Below are positions 27,016 through 34,601 of a stretch of 36,210 nt of DNA, piece by piece (within the stretch, counting starts at the first letter, position 1; each line of letters begins with the position of its first letter). A program made the position numbers and the translations under genes. The stretch comes from a virus: IMG/VR virus record IMGVR_UViG_3300047319_001290, positions 1 through 36,210 of that record. The stretch is one strand, 5' to 3'. Under the pieces are notes generated by a model. The model made no database searches. It saw nothing but the letters and a program-made list of their open reading frames with translations, and was not told the origin of the DNA.

Positions 27016-29057
27016 TGGCAAAGAATAAAGTTGATTGGTCATCTTTAGGTGGATATGCTGTTAATGAAAAACCTTCATTCACTCAGAAAAATAAATTTGA
27101 TTGGTCAAGCGTTGGCGGTCATCCTGCAGATGAAAATTTGTCTAATCAGAATCAAAATGAAGATTCTGAATCTCAACTAAAGCAATTAAAAATTCAACAC
27201 CCATATTTAGAAAAAATAGCAGAAATGTTACAAGGCAATCCACTTTTACATAAGGCTGGTGATATTGCTGGACATTTTAATAATGCAGTTCAAGGCACAG
27301 GACTACCATCAGCCGCTCAAGGATTTTATGGTACAGGAATTGAAATGGGACGTGGTTTAGCTAATTTAATTCCTGGTGTAAATATTCAAAAACAAGATTA
27401 CCCACAACTTAATGGAAGTCCCTATTTCCCTTATCTAAATGAAGGGGCAGAAACCTTGGGTTCATTAGGTATGGGAATGCCAGCACTCAAAGGTTATCAA
27501 GCGGCTAAAAAAGGATTAGAAACACTTCCTTATGTAAAAAATTTACCAAATATGTTAAGAAATATTTTAGCTGGTAGTGCCACAGCTTCCGCTATAAGTC
27601 CTGAACATAGAGGGTTAGGGGCAACTTTAGGCGCAGCAGCTGAAGTAGCACCATCTATAACCAATAAAATAAAAGAATTTTTCCAAAGCCATAATGTAGG
27701 CGCAAAAGAAAAAGCTCTCTTACAAGCAGAATTAGAACATGAACGCCAAGCATCACAAGAAGCATCTTTGAAAAATTTTGCACAACATCATTTCGGCTCA
27801 CCTAATCCAGAAAAGTTAATGTTGACTGCTAATGATAAGCAAGCTCAACTTGAAGCCGAAAAGGCATTCCAGCGCAATCGCATGGGTGAACAAAAAATGT
27901 TACCTGGGGAGCAATTAATCCCAGAAGCTGAACATGGAGTGCGTAATGTTGACCAGGTATTAAGACAAAAACTTGGTGAGGGACAAACGAATATACAGGA
28001 TTTATCTAAAAATCTTGTTGATGAAGTTGAAGGCAAGGAAGTAGTAAGGCCACATCCTAAAACTGGGTTACCGCAAACTGTTAGGCAAGGTGGTTTGCGC
28101 AAAGCTTGGGGTGATAAAATGGATAAACTTGAAAACGATCTTCCAGAAATAGAAATTCCAACTACTGATACTAAATCAGTAAATGCGGCTTTGAAAACAT
28201 ATTATGGTAAAAAATCAGATGTGAGCGAAGAGGATAAAGAAAATTTCAAAAAATTAATTACTCCAGCTTATACTAAAAATAAAAAAATTAATGGTCGTCA
28301 ATTTTTTAGGGGGTACCGATCTTTAAGAAATATTGAAGGACAAGAACGTTCAAAAGCATTTGGTCTTGATCCTAAAGCGCATGATGAATGGATTGATCGC
28401 GCCAATGAGACTAAAAAAACATATGAGAATATGGAAAAAATTATTAAAAAACATTTTCCAGAAGGAACAATGAAGCGTTTGTATGAGTTAAATCATGAAT
28501 ATTCTACAAAAATTGGCCCGCTTAATGAAAATTCTTTATATCAACAAATGAAATTACATGGGAGATATAAAGGAAATATTATTGATTTTCTTTCAGGAAC
28601 TACAAAAGGCAATGATATTTTAAGAAACTTAATACAAAATAATCCTGAATTGTCAAGACTTGCATTAGGTCATACATATGCGGAAAAGCCTGGAAATCTT
28701 TTAAAACCCAATGCAATTAATGTGCCTTATATAAATGCCAATCCTGAAATATCTAATCTTTTAAGACTACAAAGACAAGCTCATGGTCAGCTTGAAAATG
28801 CAAATCAAAATGCACAATTATATAAACAAGTTGAAAATATTCCTCAATTGAGTAAAGAGATTGAGGAACAGAAAAAAATTATTCAAAGATTAAAAGATGA
28901 AGAAGAGGCAACAGGATTGAGTAAACAAGCCATGATTAATAAAAAATATGAACGCGATTTGGCAGAAAGAAAAATGAAAAAATTAAGAAATAAATTAATA
29001 AGTACATCAGCTATTGGTACGGCATTAGGTTATGGCATTAAAAAAATAAGAGAATAG
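27015..29057 (+). CDS. Large internal virion / ejection protein (680 aa)
   Basis: Begins with a duplicated short motif, KVDWSSLGGYAVNE and KFDWSSVGGHPADE (about residues 4-38), then an amphipathic glycine-rich region (AAQGFYGTGIEMGRGLANLI, GSLGMGMPALKGYQAAKKGL) that could insert in a membrane. The rest is long charged helices (EHERQASQEASLKNFAQHHF, EEQKKIIQRLKDEEEATGLS) with a final hydrophobic ISTSAIGTALGYGIK. Size and order match the largest ejected protein of short-tailed phages (gp16-like). No peptidase or transglycosylase active site was recognised. The start shares one base with the previous stop. Confidence 0.68.
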   Translation: MAKNKVDWSSLGGYAVNEKPSFTQKNKFDWSSVGGHPADENLSNQNQNEDSESQLKQLKIQHPYLEKIAEMLQGNPLLHKAGDIAGHFNNAVQGTGLPSAAQGFYGTGIEMGRGLANLIPGVNIQKQDYPQLNGSPYFPYLNEGAETLGSLGMGMPALKGYQAAKKGLETLPYVKNLPNMLRNILAGSATASAISPEHRGLGATLGAAAEVAPSITNKIKEFFQSHNVGAKEKALLQAELEHERQASQEASLKNFAQHHFGSPNPEKLMLTANDKQAQLEAEKAFQRNRMGEQKMLPGEQLIPEAEHGVRNVDQVLRQKLGEGQTNIQDLSKNLVDEVEGKEVVRPHPKTGLPQTVRQGGLRKAWGDKMDKLENDLPEIEIPTTDTKSVNAALKTYYGKKSDVSEEDKENFKKLITPAYTKNKKINGRQFFRGYRSLRNIEGQERSKAFGLDPKAHDEWIDRANETKKTYENMEKIIKKHFPEGTMKRLYELNHEYSTKIGPLNENSLYQQMKLHGRYKGNIIDFLSGTTKGNDILRNLIQNNPELSRLALGHTYAEKPGNLLKPNAINVPYINANPEISNLLRLQRQAHGQLENANQNAQLYKQVENIPQLSKEIEEQKKIIQRLKDEEEATGLSKQAMINKKYERDLAERKMKKLRNKLISTSAIGTALGYGIKKIRE

Positions 29058-29067
29058 GGATTTCAAT

Positions 29068-29104
29068 TGTTTAAAAAATGTTATAGAATATTTTATTTTA
29101 AACA
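29068..29104. terminator. A+T-rich inverted repeat after ejection genes
   Basis: TGTTTAAAA (29068-29076) and TTTTAAACA (29096-29104) are perfect complements, and the bases between them can extend the stem with weaker pairs. It lies 11 bases after the 680-aa gene. A weak terminator or mRNA 3'-end structure; almost no G-C pairs. Confidence 0.4.
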
Positions 29105-29116
29105 TTTGAGATATTT

Positions 29117-29290
29117 ATGGGTATTTTTTTTATATTCCTAATTGGTTATTGGATATTATCAAGTATATTAGACCGATGTTCTTGCAATTATAAGGATTAT
29201 TCTTTTTATACTGATATAGTCAAGTCACAACTTGCCGCAGAGAAAAGGGGTAAGGAGCGTTTTGGTACTTTTACATATCTTGAACCTTAA
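29117..29290 (+). CDS. Small membrane protein (57 aa)
   Basis: MGIFFIFLIGYWILSSILDR gives one N-terminal hydrophobic segment (residues 2-18), followed by two cysteines (CSCN) and a soluble charged tail (DIVKSQLAAEKRGKERFGTF). A lipoprotein box is not present. It lies between the ejection genes and the coil-membrane protein at 29330. The ribosome site is weak (GAG). A candidate spanin- or holin-like component by size and topology only. Confidence 0.5.
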   Translation: MGIFFIFLIGYWILSSILDRCSCNYKDYSFYTDIVKSQLAAEKRGKERFGTFTYLEP

Positions 29291-29302
29291 CAATTAAAAG
29301 AT

Positions 29303-29326
29303 GCCAAGGATGGCTCAACAGGAGCC
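29303..29326 (+). promoter_or_regulatory. Shared leader element, copy 3 (two exclusive hairpins)
   Basis: GCC-AAGGAT-GGC (29303-29314) and GGCTC-AACAG-GAGCC (29312-29326) compete for the same GGC. The second form hides the GGAG ribosome site (29321-29324), six bases before ATG 29330. It is homologous to 22455-22479. A short frame encoding KDAKDGSTGAK runs through it in phase with the gene. Confidence 0.6.
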
Positions 29327-29329
29327 AAA

Positions 29330-29569
29330 ATGATTGACGATAATGTAGTAAGCATGAAAGATTTTTGGAGTCAAGATTCAAGAATTACAGTTATAGAAAA
29401 TGCTATTGTTAGTTTAGACCGTAGATTTGAGCAAATTGACAAACGTTTCGATAAGATTGACAATGATTTAAAGGATTTCAGAAAAGAAATGAAATCTGAA
29501 TTTAGATGGGTGTTAACGATTATTACGGGATTAGGTGCTATAATGGGCCATGGATTTCACTGGTTTTAA
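29330..29569 (+). CDS. XhlA-like coiled-coil membrane protein (79 aa)
   Basis: MIDDNVVSMKDFWSQDSRIT, then a regular heptad helix (SLDRRFEQIDKRFDKIDNDL KDFRKEMK) and a C-terminal membrane segment at residues 60-77 (WVLTIITGLGAIMGHGFHWF). The pattern matches XhlA/hemolysin-type proteins that cooperate with holins. It lies just before the tail fibre gene and shares a leader with the membrane-protein gene at 22484. Candidate lysis factor; the role is inferred. Confidence 0.7.
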   Translation: MIDDNVVSMKDFWSQDSRITVIENAIVSLDRRFEQIDKRFDKIDNDLKDFRKEMKSEFRWVLTIITGLGAIMGHGFHWF

Positions 29570-29599
29570 GATGTAAAATGAGTTTAAAGCACTCCGGTG

Positions 29600-29645
29600 G
29601 CAGTTTCGATATCAATACCCGCAAAGTGACGGATATCGAAGCTGC
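29600..29645 (+). promoter_or_regulatory. Long hairpin upstream of tail fibre gene
   Basis: GCAGTTTCGATATC (29600-29613) pairs over 14 positions with GATATCGAAGCTGC (29632-29645), with one G-U and an 18-base loop. No U-tract follows. It lies within a 23-codon frame (29578-29649, MSLKHSGGSFDINTRKVTDI...), so either the RNA structure or a short peptide may be the selected feature. Confidence 0.6.
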
Positions 29646-29663
29646 GTGAGTCGCTTAACAATA

Positions 29664-29683
29664 ATGATAAAAGGATTTATCAT
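29664..29683 (+). promoter_or_regulatory. Hairpin with apical Shine-Dalgarno before tail fibre
   Basis: ATGATAAA (29664-29671) pairs perfectly with TTTATCAT (29676-29683); the loop is exactly AGGA (29672-29675) and the start codon follows at once at 29684. A very clear member of the set. Confidence 0.7.
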
Positions 29684-31759
29684 ATGTCAGTATTCACAGG
29701 AGACGTGAATAAACTTGTAGCCGCCCCTATGCTACAGGACTTTCTTATAGACAAAGACGGCACCCCTATGTCGGGTGGAACCGTCACTATGTACCATGAC
29801 AATAGCCGCACAACGCTTAAAAACTGGTATTATCAATCAGGAACTCCTGGAAATTACACCTATATTACATTACCGAACCCTTTGACTTTAAGCGCTGCTG
29901 GTACAATAACTGATATCAATGGCGTTGATACAATCCCATTCTATTACCCATGGTCTGAAACGGACGAGTCAATACATGACCCATACTTTGTTACGATCGT
30001 AAACCATGCGATGACCAACCAGATTACACGCGCGAACTTTCCTTTTGAAGGTGCCGGTGGTGGCCCAAGCCCTACACCTACTAATACTTTTTCTAATTTA
30101 GTTATTAATAGTGGGTTTTGGCGTAATGTACAACCTAATGCTACAACTAGCACATTGCCTTATTCATCGATAACATATGGCGTTTCAAATAATATGTCCG
30201 TTCCTGCTGCAGGCCCTGCTTATAGCACGATAGTCGCTCCTGGACAACATGATAGCTACAGAATGCCTGATATACAATTTATTAAAAACAATTTAACTGG
30301 CACAGATATAGCAACATTTACGCCTTTCCCTTTATCTAACGCACAACCTATAGCAAATGATATTGTTCCCGAATATTATTTAAGTCATAATTGTAGTGCT
30401 CCTGGAAGTGGTGAGACACAAAAATGCTATCAATTTCCAATATCATCGCATGTTAATACACTAGCCAACGTTCCTTTTACGTTTACCATACAAGCACAAA
30501 ACGATCCTAATGCGGGCAGTACAAATCCAGGTGCTAATGTTATTAAGCTCTTTATCCTACAAGATACCGGAACGGGTGGCACGCCATCACCATCTTCTGT
30601 AAGCCCTATACCAATTGGACAATTTACTTTAAGCACATCATGGACAACTTATAATGGTACGGCGACTTTTCCAGCAACATCGGGACTTGTATTAGGTCAA
30701 GGCGAAGATGATGCCTTATACCTTCAGGTACAAATGCCATTAAATCTACAATGCAAAATTAACTTTACAAAGCCTAGCATTTACCTAACCAGTAATGGCA
30801 CTTTTCCAAACAATGATTTTGAAACCTATGACCAGGTAGATGCAATTATCAATTCTCCACGTACAGGAGATATTCGCACGAGCCTAAATAGCTTCTATTT
30901 CTTTGGCTGGCTACCCATGAATGATGGAGTTATCGCCTTATCCAACCCAAGCATGCTCGCGCTTAATATCAGGGCTAATGCTGATGTTTGGCCGTTGTTT
31001 AATCTGATTTGGAATGTAGCCTCACAATATAACGCGCCGGGAGCAGGAACAACAAACTCTCTTGCGCAAATGTATACGAGTGCGGGTACAGCTGTTGGTT
31101 ATGGCCCAAATATCACAGCACCTACCACAGCTTATGCTGATTTTGTTGCAAATAGGCAGTTGAGTCTTACCAAGATGATGGGTAGAGTTATGATGGGCAC
31201 GGTGCCCATAGAAGCATTGCTAGCTGGAACCATGACTTACCAAGGTTTTAAAGATGTAGTCACTGGTTCTAATAATGCAGGTACGTTACTGTTAACCCAT
31301 GGCACTAATTTATTAGCCAATTTCCAAGGCCAACCTGTAACATTTACTAACACCGGCGGCGCATTACCAGGTGGAATTACAGCTAATACAATTTATTATG
31401 TTACACCTATAGGTGCGTTTACATTTTCTATTTCAACAACCTATGCCAATGCTTTAGCCAGAGTTTTTGTAGCATGGACCACTGATGGCACAGGCACGAC
31501 AACTGCCTATACAGACCAAACGGCTTCTGTAATTGGTGAATACCAACATATACAAACAATAAATGAAATCTTTAATCATACACATTCTGCCTCTGGTGGG
31601 GCAAGTTTTGTTATCTCTCCAGGAGTCGGTGTTTTTGCAGGTGGTGGGACAGGACAATTTAGTGCAGTTACTGGAGGCATAAGTTCACCATATTCAGTAC
31701 AAGTTCCGTCTAATGTGACACAACCTGGAACGTTTTATAATATGTTTATTAAACTGTAG
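29684..31759 (+). CDS. Tail fibre protein with collar-like metal-binding tip
   Basis: Host-recognition candidate of 691 aa. The N-terminus (LVAAPMLQDFLIDKDGTPMS, then GGTVTMYHDNSRTTLKNWYY) is a known tail-attachment type domain of fibres. The middle is beta-rich with a carbohydrate-binding look (FTFTIQAQNDPNAGSTNPGA ... VIKLFILQDTGT). The C-terminal 250 residues (GWLPMNDGVIALSNPSMLAL to the end) resemble phage tail collar domains: IQTINEIFNHTHSASGGASF has H632 and H634 in HxH form, as in the metal-binding tip of T4 short fibres, and it ends FYNMFIKL. It anchors next to the gp10-like hub. A small inverted repeat follows its stop. Confidence 0.82.
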   Translation: MSVFTGDVNKLVAAPMLQDFLIDKDGTPMSGGTVTMYHDNSRTTLKNWYYQSGTPGNYTYITLPNPLTLSAAGTITDINGVDTIPFYYPWSETDESIHDPYFVTIVNHAMTNQITRANFPFEGAGGGPSPTPTNTFSNLVINSGFWRNVQPNATTSTLPYSSITYGVSNNMSVPAAGPAYSTIVAPGQHDSYRMPDIQFIKNNLTGTDIATFTPFPLSNAQPIANDIVPEYYLSHNCSAPGSGETQKCYQFPISSHVNTLANVPFTFTIQAQNDPNAGSTNPGANVIKLFILQDTGTGGTPSPSSVSPIPIGQFTLSTSWTTYNGTATFPATSGLVLGQGEDDALYLQVQMPLNLQCKINFTKPSIYLTSNGTFPNNDFETYDQVDAIINSPRTGDIRTSLNSFYFFGWLPMNDGVIALSNPSMLALNIRANADVWPLFNLIWNVASQYNAPGAGTTNSLAQMYTSAGTAVGYGPNITAPTTAYADFVANRQLSLTKMMGRVMMGTVPIEALLAGTMTYQGFKDVVTGSNNAGTLLLTHGTNLLANFQGQPVTFTNTGGALPGGITANTIYYVTPIGAFTFSISTTYANALARVFVAWTTDGTGTTTAYTDQTASVIGEYQHIQTINEIFNHTHSASGGASFVISPGVGVFAGGGTGQFSAVTGGISSPYSVQVPSNVTQPGTFYNMFIKL

Positions 31760-31762
31760 TTT

Positions 31763-31783
31763 AACTAAATTGCTGATTTAGTT
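31763..31783 (+). terminator. Small inverted repeat after tail fibre gene
   Basis: AACTAAAT (31763-31770), TGCTG loop, ATTTAGTT (31776-31783): eight perfect pairs four bases after the stop, but no U-tract. Weak terminator or mRNA 3' structure. The next 50 bases hold nothing recognisable. Confidence 0.4.
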
Positions 31784-31839
31784 CGAAATAGGTCGATGCA
31801 ATAGACATTAAGTCATTATGTGTCGAAAAAAGAGTAAAT

Positions 31840-31863
31840 TTTAAATATAAGGATATATTTAAA
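31840..31863 (+). promoter_or_regulatory. Ten-pair hairpin with AGGA tetraloop (gene at 31863)
   Basis: TTTAAATATA (31840-31849) and TATATTTAAA (31854-31863) are perfect complements around AGGA (31850-31853). The last paired base is the A of the start codon. The strongest example of the apical Shine-Dalgarno design in this genome. Confidence 0.75.
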
Positions 31864-32225
31864 TGACTGCTAGTACTGAATTAGTCTTTGGACGAGATGA
31901 ACAAGGCTATAATGCCTACGCCCCTAAAGATTCCAAAAATAAATATTCCGCAACACTAACCAATGGTAATGCGACATCTATCACTGTTCCTTCGAATTAT
32001 GATGTATGGATTGCAGCCTTCAGCATGGAACCAGGTGCTGATATTTGGGTTGATTTTACTACTACGGCTACAGTTCCCGCAGGGGCCACTCTGGCTGCCA
32101 CTACATCGTCTTTAAATCCAGGCCAAAGAACCGTGTTAGCTGGTAGCACGATTAGTGTTATTACCGATAACACAGTAGCTGAAATTGGTATTGAACTATG
32201 GGCAATCAGTAGGCTTGCGCAATGA
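31863..32225 (+). CDS. Virion structural protein (120 aa)
   Basis: MTASTELVFGRDEQGYNAYA then a beta-rich body (YSATLTNGNATSITVPSNYD, VWIAAFSMEPGADIWVDFTT, TISVITDNTVAEIGIELWAI). Small jelly-roll-like virion proteins with a TLTNG...SITVPS...VWIA pattern occur in many short-tailed phages beside the fibre gene. Probably a fibre accessory or capsid decoration protein. The end overlaps the next gene by four bases. Confidence 0.7.
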   Translation: MTASTELVFGRDEQGYNAYAPKDSKNKYSATLTNGNATSITVPSNYDVWIAAFSMEPGADIWVDFTTTATVPAGATLAATTSSLNPGQRTVLAGSTISVITDNTVAEIGIELWAISRLAQ

Positions 32226-32410
32226 GTGAGAGAGATTCTTATCCACATGGATTTAGGATGAAGTGGATTCGTCTGGCCAGTGATTCAATCATGACAGACG
32301 TCCAGGAACCAGAATTTAATCCAAACCCAATACCTCCTGTGGGATTTTTTTTAGAATTAAATGGCGGGCATATGCTCTTCCTTGACGGCCAAGACTGGAC
32401 GCTACTATGA
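32222..32410 (+). CDS. Hypothetical 62-aa protein
   Basis: MSERDSYPHGFRMKWIRLAS, then a proline-rich centre (EFNPNPIPPVGFFLELNGGH) and MLFLDGQDWTLL. It overlaps both neighbours by four bases (ATGA type), without a ribosome site, so it is coupled to the structural gene before it. The short beta pattern suggests a minor virion component. Function unknown. Confidence 0.6.
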   Translation: MSERDSYPHGFRMKWIRLASDSIMTDVQEPEFNPNPIPPVGFFLELNGGHMLFLDGQDWTLL

Positions 32411-33057
32411 GTCAGAATATTAATCAAATTTTTATTGCAAATCCAATTACAACAAATACCGGTACAGATTTAATGTATTTTGGGCAGTCCCCTTATGGTG
32501 CTGGCAATGATGCTGCAATGACCTATACCAATTTTAGCGCACAATTTGCATTATCTACAGCGATTATCAATCCAGCACATGGTGGAACTGGGGTTAATAA
32601 TGGAACTTCGACTATAACGGTAGGTGGAAATTTAACAACATCAGGTGCGTTTGCGTCTACTTTTACAATGACAGGTACGACTTCTGTCACCTTCCCAACT
32701 TCAGGAACGCTTGCAACGGTTGGGCAAATTGTTACATGGAATGATGTAGCTAGTAGCCCACAAGCTTTAACTGTGAATCAGGGTTATGTCACGGATAATG
32801 GGGCTTCCCTAGTTACATATACATTGCCTGCCGTTGCTGCATTGGGAACTGTTATTGAAATATCAGGCAAATCTTTAGGCGGATGGACAATAACGTATGG
32901 CGCAAGCCAGATTATACATATTGGCAATGCTTCAACAACAATTACAACAGGCAGTTTATCTTCTACCAACCAATGGGATTATGTAAAATTATTATGTGTG
33001 ACTGCGAATTTGACATGGAATGTCATAGCTGGAGTAGGTAATTTTACAATAGTTTAA
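32407..33057 (+). CDS. Fibre-like protein 1 (216 aa)
   Basis: First of four adjacent fibre-type genes. The N-terminus MSQNINQIFIANPITTNTGT, then DLMYFGQSPYGAGNDAAMTY, is a short attachment-like module. A glycine/threonine-rich shaft holds HGGTGVNNGTSTITVGG. The C-terminal 110 residues (WNDVASSPQALTVNQGYVTD ... WDYVKLLCVTANLTWNVIAG) form a compact beta domain repeated in the next two genes. Probable minor tail fibre or adhesin tip; the paralogy is visible, the role inferred. Confidence 0.68.
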   Translation: MSQNINQIFIANPITTNTGTDLMYFGQSPYGAGNDAAMTYTNFSAQFALSTAIINPAHGGTGVNNGTSTITVGGNLTTSGAFASTFTMTGTTSVTFPTSGTLATVGQIVTWNDVASSPQALTVNQGYVTDNGASLVTYTLPAVAALGTVIEISGKSLGGWTITYGASQIIHIGNASTTITTGSLSSTNQWDYVKLLCVTANLTWNVIAGVGNFTIV

Positions 33058-33062
33058 ATTTA

Positions 33063-33085
33063 TTACGTTCAAGGAGCGAACTTAA
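33063..33085 (+). promoter_or_regulatory. Hairpin with apical Shine-Dalgarno (gene at 33085)
   Basis: TTA-C-GTTC (33063-33070) pairs with GAAC-T-TAA (33078-33085) with one C/T mismatch; AAGGAGC is the loop. The A of ATG 33085 is in the outer pair. Confidence 0.5.
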
Positions 33086-33666
33086 TGGCCACAAATAATA
33101 CAGTGAATGCCCCTTTTCCATTATCAGCTACTCAAGGCGGTCTAGGCGTTGCATCTCCTACAGCTCATGGGATTTTAGTAGCAGAAGGTGCCAGTGCTGC
33201 AACACCTATAGTGCTCGCTGCCGGACAGGTTCTAATTGGAACTACAGCAAGCGATCCAACAGCTGCCGCTTTAAGTGCCGGCACAGGGATTAGCATAAGC
33301 TCAGTCACAGGTTCAATTACCATTTCATCAACAGGCGTTGGTTCTCTAACCTGGAATGATGTTTCAGGAACAACCCAGGCTGCTGCAGTTAACCAAGGCT
33401 ACATTATATCAAATGCGGGTCAAACAACCGTTACTCTACCTGCCACGGCTGCTGAAGGCTCAGTATTTGCTGTTCAAGGTAAAGGAGCTGCAGGATGGAT
33501 TTTAGCTGCTAACACAGGCCAAACAATACATTTTGGTAACACTGCTACTACATCGGCCGGGTCATTGACATCAACCAATTTATGGGATTCCGTGACTATA
33601 GTTTGTGTGACAGCTAATACCACTTTTGCAGTAACTGCGGCAGTAGGTAATTTAACCGTAGCGTAG
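33085..33666 (+). CDS. Fibre-like protein 2 (193 aa)
   Basis: MATNNTVNAPFPLSATQGGL then a shaft repeat (AAGQVLIGTTASDPTAAALS, AGTGISISSVTGSITISSTG). The C-terminal domain WNDVSGTTQAAAVNQGYIIS ... ATAAEGSVFAVQGKGAAGWI, with LWDSVTIVCVTANTTFAVTA, aligns well with proteins 1 and 3. Lacks the N-terminal module of protein 1 and shares MATNN with protein 4. Probably trimeric fibre-like adhesin. Confidence 0.68.
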   Translation: MATNNTVNAPFPLSATQGGLGVASPTAHGILVAEGASAATPIVLAAGQVLIGTTASDPTAAALSAGTGISISSVTGSITISSTGVGSLTWNDVSGTTQAAAVNQGYIISNAGQTTVTLPATAAEGSVFAVQGKGAAGWILAANTGQTIHFGNTATTSAGSLTSTNLWDSVTIVCVTANTTFAVTAAVGNLTVA

Positions 33667-33681
33667 AATATTATAGCATAA

Positions 33682-33695
33682 CTATAAGGATATAG
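33682..33695 (+). promoter_or_regulatory. Hairpin with apical Shine-Dalgarno (gene at 33697)
   Basis: CTATA (33682-33686) pairs perfectly with TATAG (33691-33695) around AGGA (33687-33690), one base before ATG 33697. Confidence 0.6.
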
Positions 33696-33696
33696 A

Positions 33697-34569
33697 ATGG
33701 CTACTGAAGAAATGTTCACAGAGTTACCTTCAACAAGCGCAGCTCAATTGACGGATATTATTTGCGCAGTTCAAGGTTATGTTGCAAGCCCATTAAATCT
33801 TGGTCTTTCTGTGCAAGAGACATTGCAGCAAGTATACAATCTATTTCAGGCCAATGTTGTTTTGTTTAATGCGGGCAATCCTAACGGTGTACTTGCAGGA
33901 ACAACATATCAATTTTGCTGGGATACAACAAATTCACTTTTATATATCTGTACAACAACAGGTTCAGCAACTACAGCAGTTTGGACATTAGTAGTTAATA
34001 CTCCTGGATCTGTTGTAACTCCAGCATTTGGTGGAACAGGCGTATCAAATCCTACAGCTTTCACTATTCCTATTGCAGAAGGTGCTAGTAATTTTAATTT
34101 CCTAGGACCATTAACGAATGGACAGTTATTGATTGGTTCTACAGGTGCTGATCCAGTTCCTGCTACATTAACAGCAGGTACAAATATAAGTCTTGTGAAT
34201 GCTGCCGGTGCTATTACTATAAATTCAACCGGATTTGCAGGTTTTGCTTGGACTGTAGTGACAGGAACATCACAAACAATGGTTTCAAATAATGGCTATA
34301 TCGCAAATAACGGCGCGTTAGTTACCTTGTCTCTCCCTGCTACAAGTATCGTTGGCGATGAAATAGACATAATAGGCAAAGGTGCAGGTGGATGGCTTGT
34401 TCAATGCGGCGTTGGTCAAACGATTGTCATAGGCAGTTCAACAACATCAGCCGCGGGTTCTGTTGCCTCCACAAATGCTAAAGACTCGTATTCCATGATT
34501 TGCACAGTAGCAAATTTAGAATGGACAGCGCTTTGTGGGCCACAATCAGCTGGTTTAACTATTGTATAA
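33697..34569 (+). CDS. Fibre-like protein 3 (290 aa)
   Basis: The longest of the set. The N-terminal 110 residues are unique (MATEEMFTELPSTSAAQLTD to YQFCWDTTNSLLYICTTTGS) and include a known short fibre-attachment type module ending AVWTLVV. Then the shared shaft (PAFGGTGVSNPTAFTIPIAE, NGQLLIGSTGADPVPATLTA) and the shared C-terminal domain (WTVVTGTSQTMVSNNGYIAN ... DSYSMICTVANLEWTALCGP). The combination suggests domain exchange between neighbouring paralogues. Confidence 0.7.
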   Translation: MATEEMFTELPSTSAAQLTDIICAVQGYVASPLNLGLSVQETLQQVYNLFQANVVLFNAGNPNGVLAGTTYQFCWDTTNSLLYICTTTGSATTAVWTLVVNTPGSVVTPAFGGTGVSNPTAFTIPIAEGASNFNFLGPLTNGQLLIGSTGADPVPATLTAGTNISLVNAAGAITINSTGFAGFAWTVVTGTSQTMVSNNGYIANNGALVTLSLPATSIVGDEIDIIGKGAGGWLVQCGVGQTIVIGSSTTSAAGSVASTNAKDSYSMICTVANLEWTALCGPQSAGLTIV

Positions 34570-34584
34570 TAATGTGATTAACTA

Positions 34585-34599
34585 ATACAAGGAATGTAT
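34585..34599 (+). promoter_or_regulatory. Hairpin with apical Shine-Dalgarno (gene at 34602)
   Basis: ATACA (34585-34589) pairs perfectly with TGTAT (34595-34599); AGGAA is the five-base loop, two bases before ATG 34602. Confidence 0.6.
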
Positions 34600-34601
34600 A
34601 A

